Shown: piece after piece, positions 10,126 through 19,652 of the stretch
Layout of the letters: each line of letters begins with the position of its first letter
How positions within the stretch are numbered: the stretch's first letter is position 1
NCBI GenBank assembly: GCA_016713275.1
Contig: JADJPL010000005.1
Coordinates: 248,001 to 312,000, forward strand
Length of the DNA stretch: 64,000 nt
Origin: Haliscomenobacter sp.
GTDB taxonomy: Bacteria; Bacteroidota; Bacteroidia; Chitinophagales; Saprospiraceae
Direction of reading: 5' to 3'
Notes under the pieces: model-generated
Databases searched by the model: none
The model's input: the letters and a program-made list of their open reading frames with translations, nothing else
What the model was told of the DNA's origin: nothing
Program-made: the position numbers and the translations under genes

Positions 10126-11577
10126 TTAATTGGGTATGGGTTTTACGGTAAACTCCATTCTCCGGTTGAGGGCCCGGCCTTCCGGAGTTTGGTTGTTCCC
10201 AACCGGGTTTTGCTCCCCGTGGCCGGCGTAGCTCAACCTCCGGGGGCCAATGCCTCTGGACATCAGGTATTCATAACAAAATTTGGCGCGTTCGCCGGAA
10301 AGTTCCCGATTGGCTTCCGCATCCCCGGTATTGTCGGTGTAGGCGGCGATATGTAGTTCAAAATCAGGGTATTTACGCATCAAATCCACGATTTGGTCCA
10401 GGGTTTGGAAGGATTCCGGTTTGAGCCGGACCGTGACCCCGGGTAGAAAGTGGATTGCATATTTGGCCTGTTCCAGCAAAGCGGCATCGGAGGGGTCCAG
10501 CTCAGGGCATCCGGAGCCGGTTCCCCGGCCCGGCGTGTTCGGGCACTGGTCGTCTTTGTCCGGAACGCCATCCAAATCCGTATCCGGACAGCCCCGGGTT
10601 TCGGGCAAGCCGGCCAATTCCGGGCAATCGTCGTCTTTATCGGCCAATCCGTCCAGGTCGCTGTCCGGACAGCCTTTTGTATTGGCAGGTCCAGGTTCTT
10701 TGGGGCATAGATCCTCCTCATCGAGCACCCCATCCTGATCGGCGTCTTTCGCAGGGCAACCCTGCCGATCCGGCGGGCCTACCTCCAGCGGGCAGCGGTC
10801 GTCTTTATCTGCTACCCCGTCGCCATCTGCATCGGGGCAGCCCTGAAGCGCTCCTGCAATCGTCGGGCATGCGTCGTTGTTGTCGGGAAACCCATCCAGG
10901 TCGGCATCCGGACAGCCATTCAGGGCAGCGAGTCCCTTTTGGTCCGGGCATAAATCCAGCCCATCCCGCACGCCGTCGCCGTCGCGGTCCAAGCGGGAAG
11001 CCGGGGCTTTTTTCTTAACCAGAATCAACTGATCTTTTGGGAAAGACACAAAGCGGAATCCAAAAGAAGCCTGTAAATGGTCGCTGAAATCGCCCTGAGA
11101 AAACCGGTATTCCATTTTGGAGGAAAGAAAGACCGTTGGGGAAAGCCGAATATCCAGTCCTCCGCCTACCGGAAGGGCCCATTTTGCCCTTTCGAAGTCT
11201 TCCAGGTTAATCCCCGCTCCGGAATACCCAAACCAGACCCACTTGGCGCCGGAAGGCGCGGTTTTGAACTGAAGCTGCAGGTCGGCGCTCGCCAGGGTCC
11301 CTTTTTCGAACCCATCGGTTTTCCCCCGGGGAAACAAAGCCGAACCCAACCGGAGCGGAACGCCCAGATCGATTTTTTTACCCAGGCGCTGACGGAACTC
11401 TAATTCAGCCCCATAGGTAAAATCCAGATAACTCCACTTCTGGTTGAGCGGCAGCTGGTAGTTGGTCCATAGATACCGAACAGCCAAGCCTCCTCCGGCA
11501 GGCTTTTGGCCTTGAGCAAAAAGGGAAGCGCTCATAAAAAGCAATCCCCAACACAACGGGTATCCAGATAATTGCAT
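10126..11577 (-). CDS. OmpA-family outer-membrane protein with thrombospondin type 3 repeats
   Basis: A 483-aa envelope protein. It starts with a signal peptide (MQLSGYPLCWGLLFMSASLFAQG) and an N-terminal region of about 175 aa that looks like an outer-membrane beta-barrel. Then about seven calcium-binding thrombospondin type 3 repeats follow (pattern DxDxDGxxDxxDxCP), for example DRDGDGVRDGLDLCP and DTDLDGVPDKDDQCP. The C-terminal OmpA domain binds peptidoglycan (AAYTDNTGDAEANRELSGER, then NRRMEFTVKP). This order is common in Bacteroidota gliding or porin-type envelope proteins. It probably tethers the outer membrane to the cell wall. It is separated from guaA by about 80 bases. Confidence 0.9.
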   Translation of the reverse strand: MQLSGYPLCWGLLFMSASLFAQGQKPAGGGLAVRYLWTNYQLPLNQKWSYLDFTYGAELEFRQRLGKKIDLGVPLRLGSALFPRGKTDGFEKGTLASADLQLQFKTAPSGAKWVWFGYSGAGINLEDFERAKWALPVGGGLDIRLSPTVFLSSKMEYRFSQGDFSDHLQASFGFRFVSFPKDQLILVKKKAPASRLDRDGDGVRDGLDLCPDQKGLAALNGCPDADLDGFPDNNDACPTIAGALQGCPDADGDGVADKDDRCPLEVGPPDRQGCPAKDADQDGVLDEEDLCPKEPGPANTKGCPDSDLDGLADKDDDCPELAGLPETRGCPDTDLDGVPDKDDQCPNTPGRGTGSGCPELDPSDAALLEQAKYAIHFLPGVTVRLKPESFQTLDQIVDLMRKYPDFELHIAAYTDNTGDAEANRELSGERAKFCYEYLMSRGIGPRRLSYAGHGEQNPVGNNQTPEGRALNRRMEFTVKPIPN

Positions 11578-11775
11578 AAGATCCGGTTGACGCGTGAATA
11601 ATCCGGTAATGGGAGTTGGATCAGGTGTAAACCGTTCTGACTTATTTGTTGTGCCTGTCGGTTCGGGCCTGTATCAAAGACTATTCGTTGCCCACCTCGT
11701 GAACGGTTAGTTTCTGGCGGTTATGGGCAAAAACAGACCAGGAGACAGCCCCCGTTGGCTCCGGCAGGCAGGATG

Positions 11776-12714
11776 TTATTCTTCCAAAAGTCCTCTACCT
11801 TCCTTGTGAATCCGCCCTTCGCTATGCAGTTTCTTCATCAGGCGGTCCAAAATTCCGTTGATAAAATCCTTGCTTTTTTCGGTACTGTACAGCTTGGAGA
11901 TTTCCACAAACTCATTGAGCGTCACTTTCGTCGGAATCGTCGGAAAACTGGTCAATTCGCATAACGCCATTTTCAGCAGAATCATGTCGATAATGGCCAC
12001 CCGCTCCGCATCCCAGTTCTTCAGGGTAGGCTCGATGACCTCCAGCAAGTGCTGATCTTCTTCGTAGACTTTTTGAAGCAAGGCCTCTCCAAATTCGACA
12101 GTTGCCTCTACCGGCGGTTTGAATTCCTCATAAAATAAGGGTTCGGCCGGGAGCGCCTTGACCGTCTTCTTCATTGCCCCAACGATGAGGGATTTGTCGT
12201 CGATCCAGTTGGGGTACCAGTCTTCGTTGGCGTCTTCAAACGTTTCGCTCGCAAAGCAGGTCCGAAGCAGGGACAGCAACTGTTCGGCATGATCCGCCGG
12301 CGTCGCTTCGGGTTTCTGCAAGTAGGCAGTGTAGGAATCCTGTTTGGAAAATTCCCCATACAACGTGCGGACCAGATCGTCGTCGATCTTTTCCTGAAGC
12401 CGGTACTGCGTAAAAAGGGAATTGAGGAGCGTATTCCGGCGCAGGGAGTCGATCAATGGGTTTTGAGCAAGCCGGGGAGAAAACAACTTGTCTTCCTCCG
12501 TTGGGCGGTGCTTGGCTTGGCGGCGTTTGGCGTCTTTTTCCGCATATTCTGCAGCTCGGATGAAATAGAGCAGATGGAACAAGTATAATTCAAAAGCGCG
12601 CGCAATGGTTTCTCTATACCGGCGCATCGCATCGGCAAAAGCAAGTTCCTTATCGCGTCCCAAGGCATAAAGCATCTGCATCACTTTGATGCGGACGTTC
12701 CTTCTACTCAGCAT
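11776..12714 (-). CDS. nusB: Transcription antitermination factor NusB
   Basis: NusB acts in rRNA transcription antitermination. The protein is 312 aa, the long form usual in Bacteroidota, with the NusB fold in the C-terminal part: IEPTLKNWDAERVAIIDMIL, LCELTSFPTIPTKVTLNEFV and KDFINGILDRLMKKL. The N-terminus MLSRRNVRIKVMQMLYAL is characteristic. It lies downstream of the DoxX-like gene on the same strand. The roughly 200 bases between it and the OmpA gene hold nothing I recognise. Confidence 0.93.
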   Translation of the reverse strand: MLSRRNVRIKVMQMLYALGRDKELAFADAMRRYRETIARAFELYLFHLLYFIRAAEYAEKDAKRRQAKHRPTEEDKLFSPRLAQNPLIDSLRRNTLLNSLFTQYRLQEKIDDDLVRTLYGEFSKQDSYTAYLQKPEATPADHAEQLLSLLRTCFASETFEDANEDWYPNWIDDKSLIVGAMKKTVKALPAEPLFYEEFKPPVEATVEFGEALLQKVYEEDQHLLEVIEPTLKNWDAERVAIIDMILLKMALCELTSFPTIPTKVTLNEFVEISKLYSTEKSKDFINGILDRLMKKLHSEGRIHKEGRGLLEE

Positions 12715-12782
12715 GCTGTTTGTTTACATTACCCGCCACAAAGAAAAACAATTTCCCGGCAACGCCCGAAAGACGCTGTCGA

Positions 12783-14259
12783 TTATTTTATATACTCCTT
12801 CTTGATCTCCGCATAGTCCGGCAACCTTCGGATATGCCATTTCTGGACGATGGTTCCGTTGTTCATCAGCAGCGTGCCCGGGTTGGAGCGCACGATGGTC
12901 TTCAGCAAGATATCATCTGCCACCAAAACCGGGTACGTGATGCCGGCAGCTTGTTTGAAGTCCTCGATCATCTCTCTGGAGCCAAAAGCCACTACGGCAA
13001 CCACCTTCAGGCCGTCTTTCATCGCCGCTTCCATGACCGGGTTCTGCACTTCCTTCCAGCGTTTCAGGTAGGATTCCGACCAGGAGAAGGTAGTCTGGGT
13101 GCTTTTTTTCTCTCCGATGCGGTCGATGCTGCGCACCAGTTCCGTCGAATTGGCGGTCCGCACCGTATCCACTTTGTAGATGGTATCGGGAACCATAACG
13201 GTCCGGGTGGTAAACCCGCCTTCGAGATGGTGAGCAATCAGGAGGAAATTATAGCCCGGAAGGCTTAACAACTCCTCGGTGACTTCGTCTCCATCCAGGT
13301 TCATCACGTCAAATTCGCTGATCTTGGTCGGCAAAATGGCCGCCTTGGACTTGATCTGTTCCATTTCCCATTCCTCCGCCGGGTAGTTGGCGGATTCTTT
13401 TAAAAACTGGTCGAACGGGATTTCGAGTTCTTTGCCGTCTTTTTTGTTCTTCAGGTGGTAGGCCAGGATTTTGACGTTCTGTCCGGCTTCCAGTTCCTGG
13501 GCCTTTTTTTCCCTGATGTTCACCCCCACTTGAAACGGCCGGAAATCCGTATGCGGCAGATTCCAGACGTAATTGCTAAAGCAATACAGGAGCAACACCG
13601 GAATGCTCAAAGCAACCGTCCAGACGCGAGCGGGTGCGCCAAACAATTGGTGCATTTTCCGGTGGAAGAAGATAAACAGGAAGGAGGGGACCAGGAGCAC
13701 CAGGTCTTTCGAGAAGGAAATCCGGGGGTCCAGCTTCATGAAATCCCCGAAGCACCCGCAATCGGTCACCTTCATGTTCGTATCCACGAAAGGCCCCCAT
13801 TGACTAAAATCGAAAAAGTTGGCGTCGCTGGGCACATACCCCGTGAGGAAGGTAAAGCCGGTGAGGATGGTAAAGAAAACGACCAGCAGGAGAAACAACC
13901 AGGCCATGAGCTTGCGCTGGTACCCCAGAAAGATTCCGATTCCCAGTACGATCTCAAACACGATCATCGCTACCGCAAAGCCTTCGGAATATTCGGCAAA
14001 AAAAGGAAACACCGGCGCGATCCAGGACATCGCCGTATCCTTGAACGTGCCTTCAAAAGCGGCAAAATACTGCTCCATTTTGTAGGCCGTGCCCAGGGGT
14101 CGATGGCCTTCACCCAGCCGGACACGACAAAAAGGATTCCCGTGAAGAATTGGAGGAAGCTCATAGCCCAGTTTTCGACCCGTTTGAACAACAGGCCCGC
14201 AACCAGGGTGCAGATGATCGCTGCAATGCCGACATAGAGGGAAAAATACCGATCGTCAT
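12783..14259 (-). CDS. DoxX-family membrane protein (BT_3928-like), frameshifted near the N-terminus
   Basis: The N-terminal membrane part reads FLQFFTGILFVVSGWVKAIDP and then loses frame at the CCCC/GGGG run near 14096-14099. One extra C gives DPLGTAYKMEQYFAAFEG, the DoxX-like junction. Four hydrophobic segments follow, then a long soluble region with a thioredoxin-like end (LKVVAVVAFGSREMIEDFKQ ... TLLMNNGTIVQKWH). A further hydrophobic segment lies in frame upstream, and the only ATG (14259) would join it after one more base in the GG near 14251, so the start is uncertain (alternative ATG at 14164). The neighbourhood DUF1599 then BT_3928-like protein recurs in Bacteroidota. The biochemical role is unknown; DoxX relatives act in electron transfer or oxidative stress. 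Confidence 0.78.
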
Positions 14260-14311
14260 GACGCGTTTGTGTTTAGCGTTTGAAAAATGCCCAACCCGGG
14301 CCGGGCCGGGA

Positions 14312-14869
14312 TCAGGAAGCCGGGGTCTGCTCTGCCTCCAAAAGCTGGATTAGCGCAAACAGCGCATAGTTAATGATGTCATGGTAATTCGCTTCTACTC
14401 CTTCGGAGACCAGCGTCACCCCTTGGTTATCTTCAATCTGCTTGATGCGCAGGAGTTTCATCAGGATCAGGTCGACCAGGGAGCTGAGGCGCATGTCCCG
14501 CCAGGCTTCTCCGTAATCGGTGTTTTTGCGGATCATCAGCTCCCGGGTTTCGTTCAGGTGGCGGTCGTACCATTGCGCCGCCTCTGCCGCCGAAAGCTCC
14601 AGCGATTCGGCCGCCGGCAACTGCAACTGGATCAGCGCCATGATGCTGTAATTGACAATGCCCTTGAGTTCAGTGGAAATAGAATCTTCCACGTGCTGAC
14701 GCCCGTTCTCCTGAATCGTCCGGATGCGCTTGGCTTTGATGTACAACTGGTCGGTGAGGGAAGCAGGCCTGAGAATGCGCCATGCGGTACCATAATCTTT
14801 TGCCTTCTGCAAAAAGATGGCCTTACACGACGCGGCGACGGACTGATACTGCTCCAGGGTCTCTTCCAC
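14312..14869 (-). CDS. DUF1599 domain-containing protein
   Basis: About 185 aa containing two copies of a DUF1599 unit: AKDYGTAWRILRPASLTDQ and KNTDYGEAWRDMRLSSLVD, each followed by a Lys/Arg-rich helix and an NYSIMALIQL or NYALFALIQL helix. The duplication suggests an internally symmetric all-helical fold. The function is not known. The frame stays open far upstream into the repeat island, so the start is unclear; I chose the GTG at 14869, which gives the usual family length. It lies just before the DoxX-like gene on the same strand. Confidence 0.75.
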   Translation of the reverse strand: MEETLEQYQSVAASCKAIFLQKAKDYGTAWRILRPASLTDQLYIKAKRIRTIQENGRQHVEDSISTELKGIVNYSIMALIQLQLPAAESLELSAAEAAQWYDRHLNETRELMIRKNTDYGEAWRDMRLSSLVDLILMKLLRIKQIEDNQGVTLVSEGVEANYHDIINYALFALIQLLEAEQTPAS

Positions 14870-15480
14870 TTGGATCTTATTTCGGGCAAAGATAGGAAAA
14901 GCAGGGAGGAGGGGAACGATCTGCTGACTTAAAATTTCATTCAGCCAGCGTGTAGCTCGGATTTGCAATCCGAGATGTTTTCCGGAATTGCATTCCGGAA
15001 ACGTGGACACCTCCAGAAATCTGCGGTTTCGGCGAACATGCCGTATATCCCGTAAATCCTTTAATCCTGTAAATCCTGGTTCAGACAACAAGCAAAGCCC
15101 TCCTTCCAAAGGACTGTGGTCAGGGGACCACCACATAGTTCCGCACGAAATCTGCGAATTTCGGCGAACATGCCGTATATCCCGTAAATCCTTTAATCCT
15201 GTAAATCCTGGTTCAGACAACAAGCAAAGCCCTCCTTCCAAAGGACTGTGGTCAGGGGACCACCACATAGTTCCGCACGAAATCTGCGAATTTCGGCGAA
15301 CATGCCGTATATCCCGTAAATCCATTAATCCTGTAAATCCTGGTTCAGACAACAAGCAAAGCCCTCCTTCCAAAGGACGGTGGTCAGGGGACCACCGCAT
15401 AGTTCCGCACGAAATCTGCGGATTTCGGCGAACAGAACATTCCGCACGAAATCTGCGGATTTCAGCGAACATGCGAACTA
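14870..15480. repeat. Repeat island: hairpin pair plus three 132-bp tandem repeats
   Basis: Two perfect hairpins stand at 14956-14974 (CTCGGATT-TGC-AATCCGAG) and 14981-14999 (TCCGGAAT-TGC-ATTCCGGA). Then a 132-bp unit repeats with starts at 15041, 15173 and 15305; units share the core AAATCCTGGTTCAGACAAC and end in a Cys-less GC hairpin TCCGCA...TGCGGA type segment in the last copies near 15430-15465. Because 132 is a multiple of 3, frames remain open on both strands here, but nothing supports a protein. The same core recurs at 27.5-28.3 kb. Confidence 0.85.
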
Positions 15481-15500
15481 GAAACTTCCCCACACTCCCG

Positions 15501-15572
15501 CCCACTAACCACCAAACCACCAACCACCAACCACCAAACCACCAACCACCAAACCACCAACCACCAACCACT
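15501..15572. repeat. CCACCAA-type 7-mer low-complexity tract
   Basis: Imperfect repeats of CCACCAA / ACCACCAAA run up to and across the stop codon of the DUF1611 gene. A complementary tract follows the amidase gene at about 43296-43333 and again at 43770-43840. Confidence 0.8.
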
Positions 15573-16611
15573 AACGCCTAAACGCCTCCACCAGCTCCCC
15601 AACCCCCTCCTGCAAGGGAAGCAGAACGGGAATGCCCAGTTGTTGCTGATAGGCTTTTTGAAAATCGTAGGCCTCTTCGGCGGTACAATCTTCGGTGTGC
15701 AGGGCCAGGGCGATGACCTGGGCGCCAAATTTCTGGTAGATGCCGATCTCCGATTCCACCGAAGGGATTTCGCCCCAGTGGGGGTCGTGGTCGTAGTACT
15801 TGCGTTTGGGAGCGTGCAGGAGCACGACGTTGCGCGCGTTGCCTGAGATCAGGAACTCGAGCCCGCAGGGGCCGCTGGGGTTGCGGAGGGCGGATTGGCC
15901 CTCGAGGAAGATCACGTCGGGCTGGGTATCGTTCCAGCAGGAGACGATGGCGTGCTCAAGTTCGCCGCTGACGAAATCGTTCAGGGTGGAGTCGAAGATA
16001 AAGCCGTATTCGCCCCCCTGGAGCCAGCCGGTCTGCCCGGTATAGATCATTTGCGCCTTCATGCCCGCCGCTTCGCAGGCTTGTTTGAGCATACGCGCGG
16101 TCGTGCGTTTCCCCATAGCGCAGTCCATACCCAGCACCGCCACAATGGGGCATTTGACCTGGTAGATTTCGCCGGTCCAGAAGTGCAGGTCTTCGCGCTT
16201 CTTGGGTTTGCGGATGTCGATGAGCGACACGCCATACTCGCTCGCCAGTTCGGCCATGTTGGGCCGGTCGCTCAGGTAGTCGTGCAGGCCATTGACGATG
16301 GATAGCCGGTGGCGGATACCGGTTTCTATAACCTCCAGCATATTGCCGGGAAAAACGCCACCTACCGTGGCTACCCCGACGATCAGATGGGAGGCGTCCG
16401 GCACGGCCAAAAGCGCATTTTCCAGCGTGTCGATTACAGGAATATGGCGGTGCTGCCCGTCGAGCAAGGTCCCGGCATCTTGCCCGGCACATTCCGGATC
16501 GACGACGCCGGCGATGTCAAACCGGTCAGTACCACGGATCAATCCGTGGGCGGTTTTGGCATTTGGAGTCAGGAGAATACCGTTGGTTAGTATTAGCGCT
16601 TTAGGTTTCAT
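15571..16611 (-). CDS. DUF1611 (DgcN-like) P-loop protein
   Basis: A 346-aa protein with an N-terminal Rossmann-like domain (ALILTNGILLTPNAKTAHGL) and a C-terminal P-loop domain (GMDCAMGKRTTARML near residue 157, then VIFLEGQSAL). This is the DUF1611 family; one member, DgcN, is an N-acetyltransferase in D-glutamate breakdown that normally pairs with a dipeptide-epimerase-like partner. No such partner is visible here, so the substrate is open. It ends a minus-strand run with DUF4434 and a sodium symporter, which suggests a catabolic setting. The stop codon lies inside a low-complexity CCACCAA tract. Confidence 0.85.
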   Translation of the reverse strand: MKPKALILTNGILLTPNAKTAHGLIRGTDRFDIAGVVDPECAGQDAGTLLDGQHRHIPVIDTLENALLAVPDASHLIVGVATVGGVFPGNMLEVIETGIRHRLSIVNGLHDYLSDRPNMAELASEYGVSLIDIRKPKKREDLHFWTGEIYQVKCPIVAVLGMDCAMGKRTTARMLKQACEAAGMKAQMIYTGQTGWLQGGEYGFIFDSTLNDFVSGELEHAIVSCWNDTQPDVIFLEGQSALRNPSGPCGLEFLISGNARNVVLLHAPKRKYYDHDPHWGEIPSVESEIGIYQKFGAQVIALALHTEDCTAEEAYDFQKAYQQQLGIPVLLPLQEGVGELVEAFRR

Positions 16612-16687
16612 GACATCAAATTAGGTGGATATTCGCAGGGAAAATACTACGAATGCCGGTATCTATGGGGAAATTTTTAGTTACCCC

Positions 16688-17629
16688 CTAAAATGGCCCT
16701 TCCTGCGCATACTCCAAATACCGGTTGTACAAATGATGTGCCTGGACGTAAGCGGATTGAGGGCTCATAAAGTGGGAAAACTCAAACGTAATGGCTTTCT
16801 CCAACCCCGCCTGTTTGGCGGCTTCGAGTTTAAGCCGGAGTTTTTCCCATTTGATCGGCAGGAATTTGATCGGCATGTCGCGGTCAAAGGATTCGGCGTT
16901 GGTCCAGCACCGGAGCCCGTAGCGGTCGGCCAGTTGTTTGTTTACGGCAAAATAGTCCGGCAACTCGTGGTAATCGGCGTGCCCGTCCTGGAACGCCACG
17001 ATGTCCACCACCTCTTTGATGCCGTCGAAAATTTCGTTCCACTCCGCTTCGTGCGCTTGGAGGCTGACGCCGTCCGCCCGGGTTAGGGTGCTTTGGCTGG
17101 AAAGGATCGCCTTCTTGCCGTCGATGTAGGGAGAAATCAGGGTAGGAAGCCCTCCGGACACGTCTTTGCAATGCCTTCCCAATTGGGCGTACAAATCAAT
17201 AATCTTGCCCGTTTTCCGGCTAACTTCCTGAGTCAGATACCAACCCTGGAAGGAAGCATGATGGCCGTACCGGTCCCAAACCTCGTCGATGACCCGTAGA
17301 TTGATATCTACCTCTTTCTGAAAATCCCCCTGGTCCCACCAATACGTGCCCGAGTCGTACAGGCCGAAGTAGAAGGCCATCCCATATTTGTCTGAGAGGC
17401 GGAGATACAAGTCCACCAGATCAATGGGCGGTGTGTAGGCACCTTCTTCCTGGGTCAGCACCCTGGAGGGAAACGTCTGCCATCGGCGGTAACCACATCG
17501 GATAAGGATGACGGTGTCAATGCCCATATGCTGCATGTGCTGGAAATCCGTTTCCCACTCCCTGGGTCCCCAGTTCTGATGGGGAATACCGTGTGAAATC
17601 TCGTCAATAAAAGTCCCTGTAATATGCAT
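16688..17629 (-). CDS. DUF4434 domain-containing protein (predicted TIM-barrel glycosidase-like)
   Basis: A 313-aa protein that starts directly with HITGTFIDEISHGIPHQNWG, the DUF4434 signature, without a signal peptide, so it is probably cytoplasmic. Blocks such as MGIDTVILIRCGYR, FYFGLYDSG, FQGWYLTQEVS and ITFEFSHFMSP fit a TIM barrel with glycoside-hydrolase-like acidic residues (E in LTQE and FEFS). No activity is established for this family. It is 10 bases downstream of the symporter gene, which strongly suggests one transcript and a role acting on the imported compound. Confidence 0.85.
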   Translation of the reverse strand: MHITGTFIDEISHGIPHQNWGPREWETDFQHMQHMGIDTVILIRCGYRRWQTFPSRVLTQEEGAYTPPIDLVDLYLRLSDKYGMAFYFGLYDSGTYWWDQGDFQKEVDINLRVIDEVWDRYGHHASFQGWYLTQEVSRKTGKIIDLYAQLGRHCKDVSGGLPTLISPYIDGKKAILSSQSTLTRADGVSLQAHEAEWNEIFDGIKEVVDIVAFQDGHADYHELPDYFAVNKQLADRYGLRCWTNAESFDRDMPIKFLPIKWEKLRLKLEAAKQAGLEKAITFEFSHFMSPQSAYVQAHHLYNRYLEYAQEGPF

Positions 17630-17639
17630 GGCTGTTGCC

Positions 17640-19469
17640 TTAATCCGGATTGTTTTTTAATCGGTCATACCAGAAACGCTTCAACAGGAAGCTGGTAAGC
17701 AGAAATAGGCAAAAAGAAACCGTCAGTCCCCGAACATCGCGGAGGAGCAGGTAAATGGGCATCACCACCTGGGTCATTTGCCAGACAATGCCTATTGCCA
17801 CATTGAACATATCCCTTCCGAAATCGGGGTTTGGAGCGAAAGCGGGGTCCTCCTGCATCACTTTTTCCTTAATGGGGCCCCAAAAGCCCCAGGGGCGGGT
17901 CTGTTTGTAAAAGGTTTTCAGGACTTCTTCGTCCTCCGCCGGACTAAGCCATACGCCAAGAAAACATCCCAAAAACGAGATCCCCAGGATAAGGGGAAAG
18001 AGGTAGATTGAAATGGTCTGCGGAAACAGCAGCGGAACCGCCGTAGCGGCAATAAGCCCTCCCAGCATGCCGCCAAAATACCCAAACCCGTTGAACCGCC
18101 ACCAAATCCATTTCAGGACGTTGGCAGCGGCATATCCGCCATAAAGCGCCGAGGTGATCCAAACCGTCAGGGTGTTAATGGACCCGGCAAAAAAACCAAA
18201 GCCCAGGCCAATGACCACCAAGAGCACACTCGACCAATAGCTGTAGCGCACATAAGTTTTTTCGGGCGCATCCGGCCGGATATATTTCCGGTACAGGTCA
18301 TTGACCAGATAAGCCGGAGCAGCATTGATAAACGCGGCGAACGTACCCATAAAAGCGGCCAGCAAGCCCGCAAGCAGCAGCCCTTTGAATCCCGCAGGAA
18401 CAAACCGCTCAATGGCCAGCGGGAGCACCGTCTCAAAATCGATCGCCGCTCCCATAGCTGCCAATTCCGGGACCAGATACGCCAGCGCAAGTAAACCCAA
18501 ACCAGCAACCATGAGATACCTGGGAAAATACAGGACCAGAATGGTCAGCGCGCTCATTTTTGCCGCCTCTGAAGAGGTCCGGGTAGACAACACCCGCTGC
18601 ATGTCGTAACTGGGTACCGGCCCGGCCAAGCTGGCGAAAATCCCTTTAAACACCATCATGACTACCAAAAACCCAAACCACCCAAATCCATCGGATGCGA
18701 TTTTATCATTCACGCTGTTGAGCGTGCCCGACCAATCCAAATCCAGCTTCCACTGGAAAAACAAGTTGCGCCAACCGTCAGGAACAACTTGGTCGATCTG
18801 CTCCGGACGAACCTGATTCCAGGCGATGACTCCAATGACGACGCAGGAAACCGTCATAATGACCAGCTGGAGCACCTCCGTTCCTACCACGCTCCACATC
18901 CCGCCTTTTATCGTATACACCGTGGTGATCCCGATCAGAATCAATGCATAAGCCTGTTCCGACGTGATCATCCACGGGCCAATGGAAAAACCCAGTTCCC
19001 AGGGAAAAAACACGGCGGCAAACTTTCCAATGCCCTCAAAAAAATACGCGATAAAGCCAAACACGCTGATGATCGCAAAAACCGTCACAATAATGTGCGA
19101 CAAACGGCCTCCTGCCCCATCCCCGAAGCGAAAGGTGATCCATTGAGCGCCCGTGAGTACCCCGGAACGCCTGAGCCAGACGGCGAGGAATACAAAAACA
19201 AAAACCTGATTCCAAACCGGCCAGAGCCAGGGAATCCAGGCGCTTTTCAATCCATAAACAAACAAAATGGTTACGGTCCACATCGTCCCGGAAATATCAA
19301 ACATTCCCGAAGCATTGGACAGACCGAGGAAGTACCACGGGATGGAGTTCCCGCCAAGGAAATAGGAACGCACGTTGACCGAAGCCCGCCGGGAGATCCA
19401 AAACCCGAAAGCCAGCGTCAGAACGAAATAGAAGAGGATAATTCCCAGGTCAACCAAAGATAATTTCAT
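17640..19469 (-). CDS. Sodium:solute symporter (SSS/SLC5 family)
   Basis: A 609-aa membrane transporter with about 13-15 hydrophobic segments. It begins MKLSLVDLGIILFYFVLTLA, followed by SRRASVNVRSYFLGGNSIPWY, a typical SSS start, and has LLLAGLLAAFMGTFAAFINAAPAYLVNDLY, the sodium-site helix region. It should import a sugar, sugar acid or related solute with sodium; the substrate is not readable from sequence. It is tightly linked to the DUF4434 gene downstream, and the secreted FAD oxidoreductase gene lies about 180 bases upstream on the same strand. Confidence 0.92.
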   Translation of the reverse strand: MKLSLVDLGIILFYFVLTLAFGFWISRRASVNVRSYFLGGNSIPWYFLGLSNASGMFDISGTMWTVTILFVYGLKSAWIPWLWPVWNQVFVFVFLAVWLRRSGVLTGAQWITFRFGDGAGGRLSHIIVTVFAIISVFGFIAYFFEGIGKFAAVFFPWELGFSIGPWMITSEQAYALILIGITTVYTIKGGMWSVVGTEVLQLVIMTVSCVVIGVIAWNQVRPEQIDQVVPDGWRNLFFQWKLDLDWSGTLNSVNDKIASDGFGWFGFLVVMMVFKGIFASLAGPVPSYDMQRVLSTRTSSEAAKMSALTILVLYFPRYLMVAGLGLLALAYLVPELAAMGAAIDFETVLPLAIERFVPAGFKGLLLAGLLAAFMGTFAAFINAAPAYLVNDLYRKYIRPDAPEKTYVRYSYWSSVLLVVIGLGFGFFAGSINTLTVWITSALYGGYAAANVLKWIWWRFNGFGYFGGMLGGLIAATAVPLLFPQTISIYLFPLILGISFLGCFLGVWLSPAEDEEVLKTFYKQTRPWGFWGPIKEKVMQEDPAFAPNPDFGRDMFNVAIGIVWQMTQVVMPIYLLLRDVRGLTVSFCLFLLTSFLLKRFWYDRLKNNPD

Positions 19470-19652
19470 GAACTTGGCATTTAGACCGGAAAATATTCAA
19501 AAACCCTTAGTTCGGTGCGTTTGGGAATGAATTTTTAAAATTTTTTATTTTCTATGCCCGTGTTTGCCCCTTGAAGCAGGCGCTCCCAGTATAGGTTGCC
19601 CTTTTTCTGCCGGTTTCATTAGCTTACTCCGCCCTACTGGACACCTTCGTTT

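Noticed and set aside
14988..15581. Open frames through the 132-bp repeat island on both strands, including a repetitive 197-codon one
   Set aside because: The unit is a multiple of three, so frames stay open by arithmetic. The content is hairpins and intergenic repeats, and both strands look equally coding.
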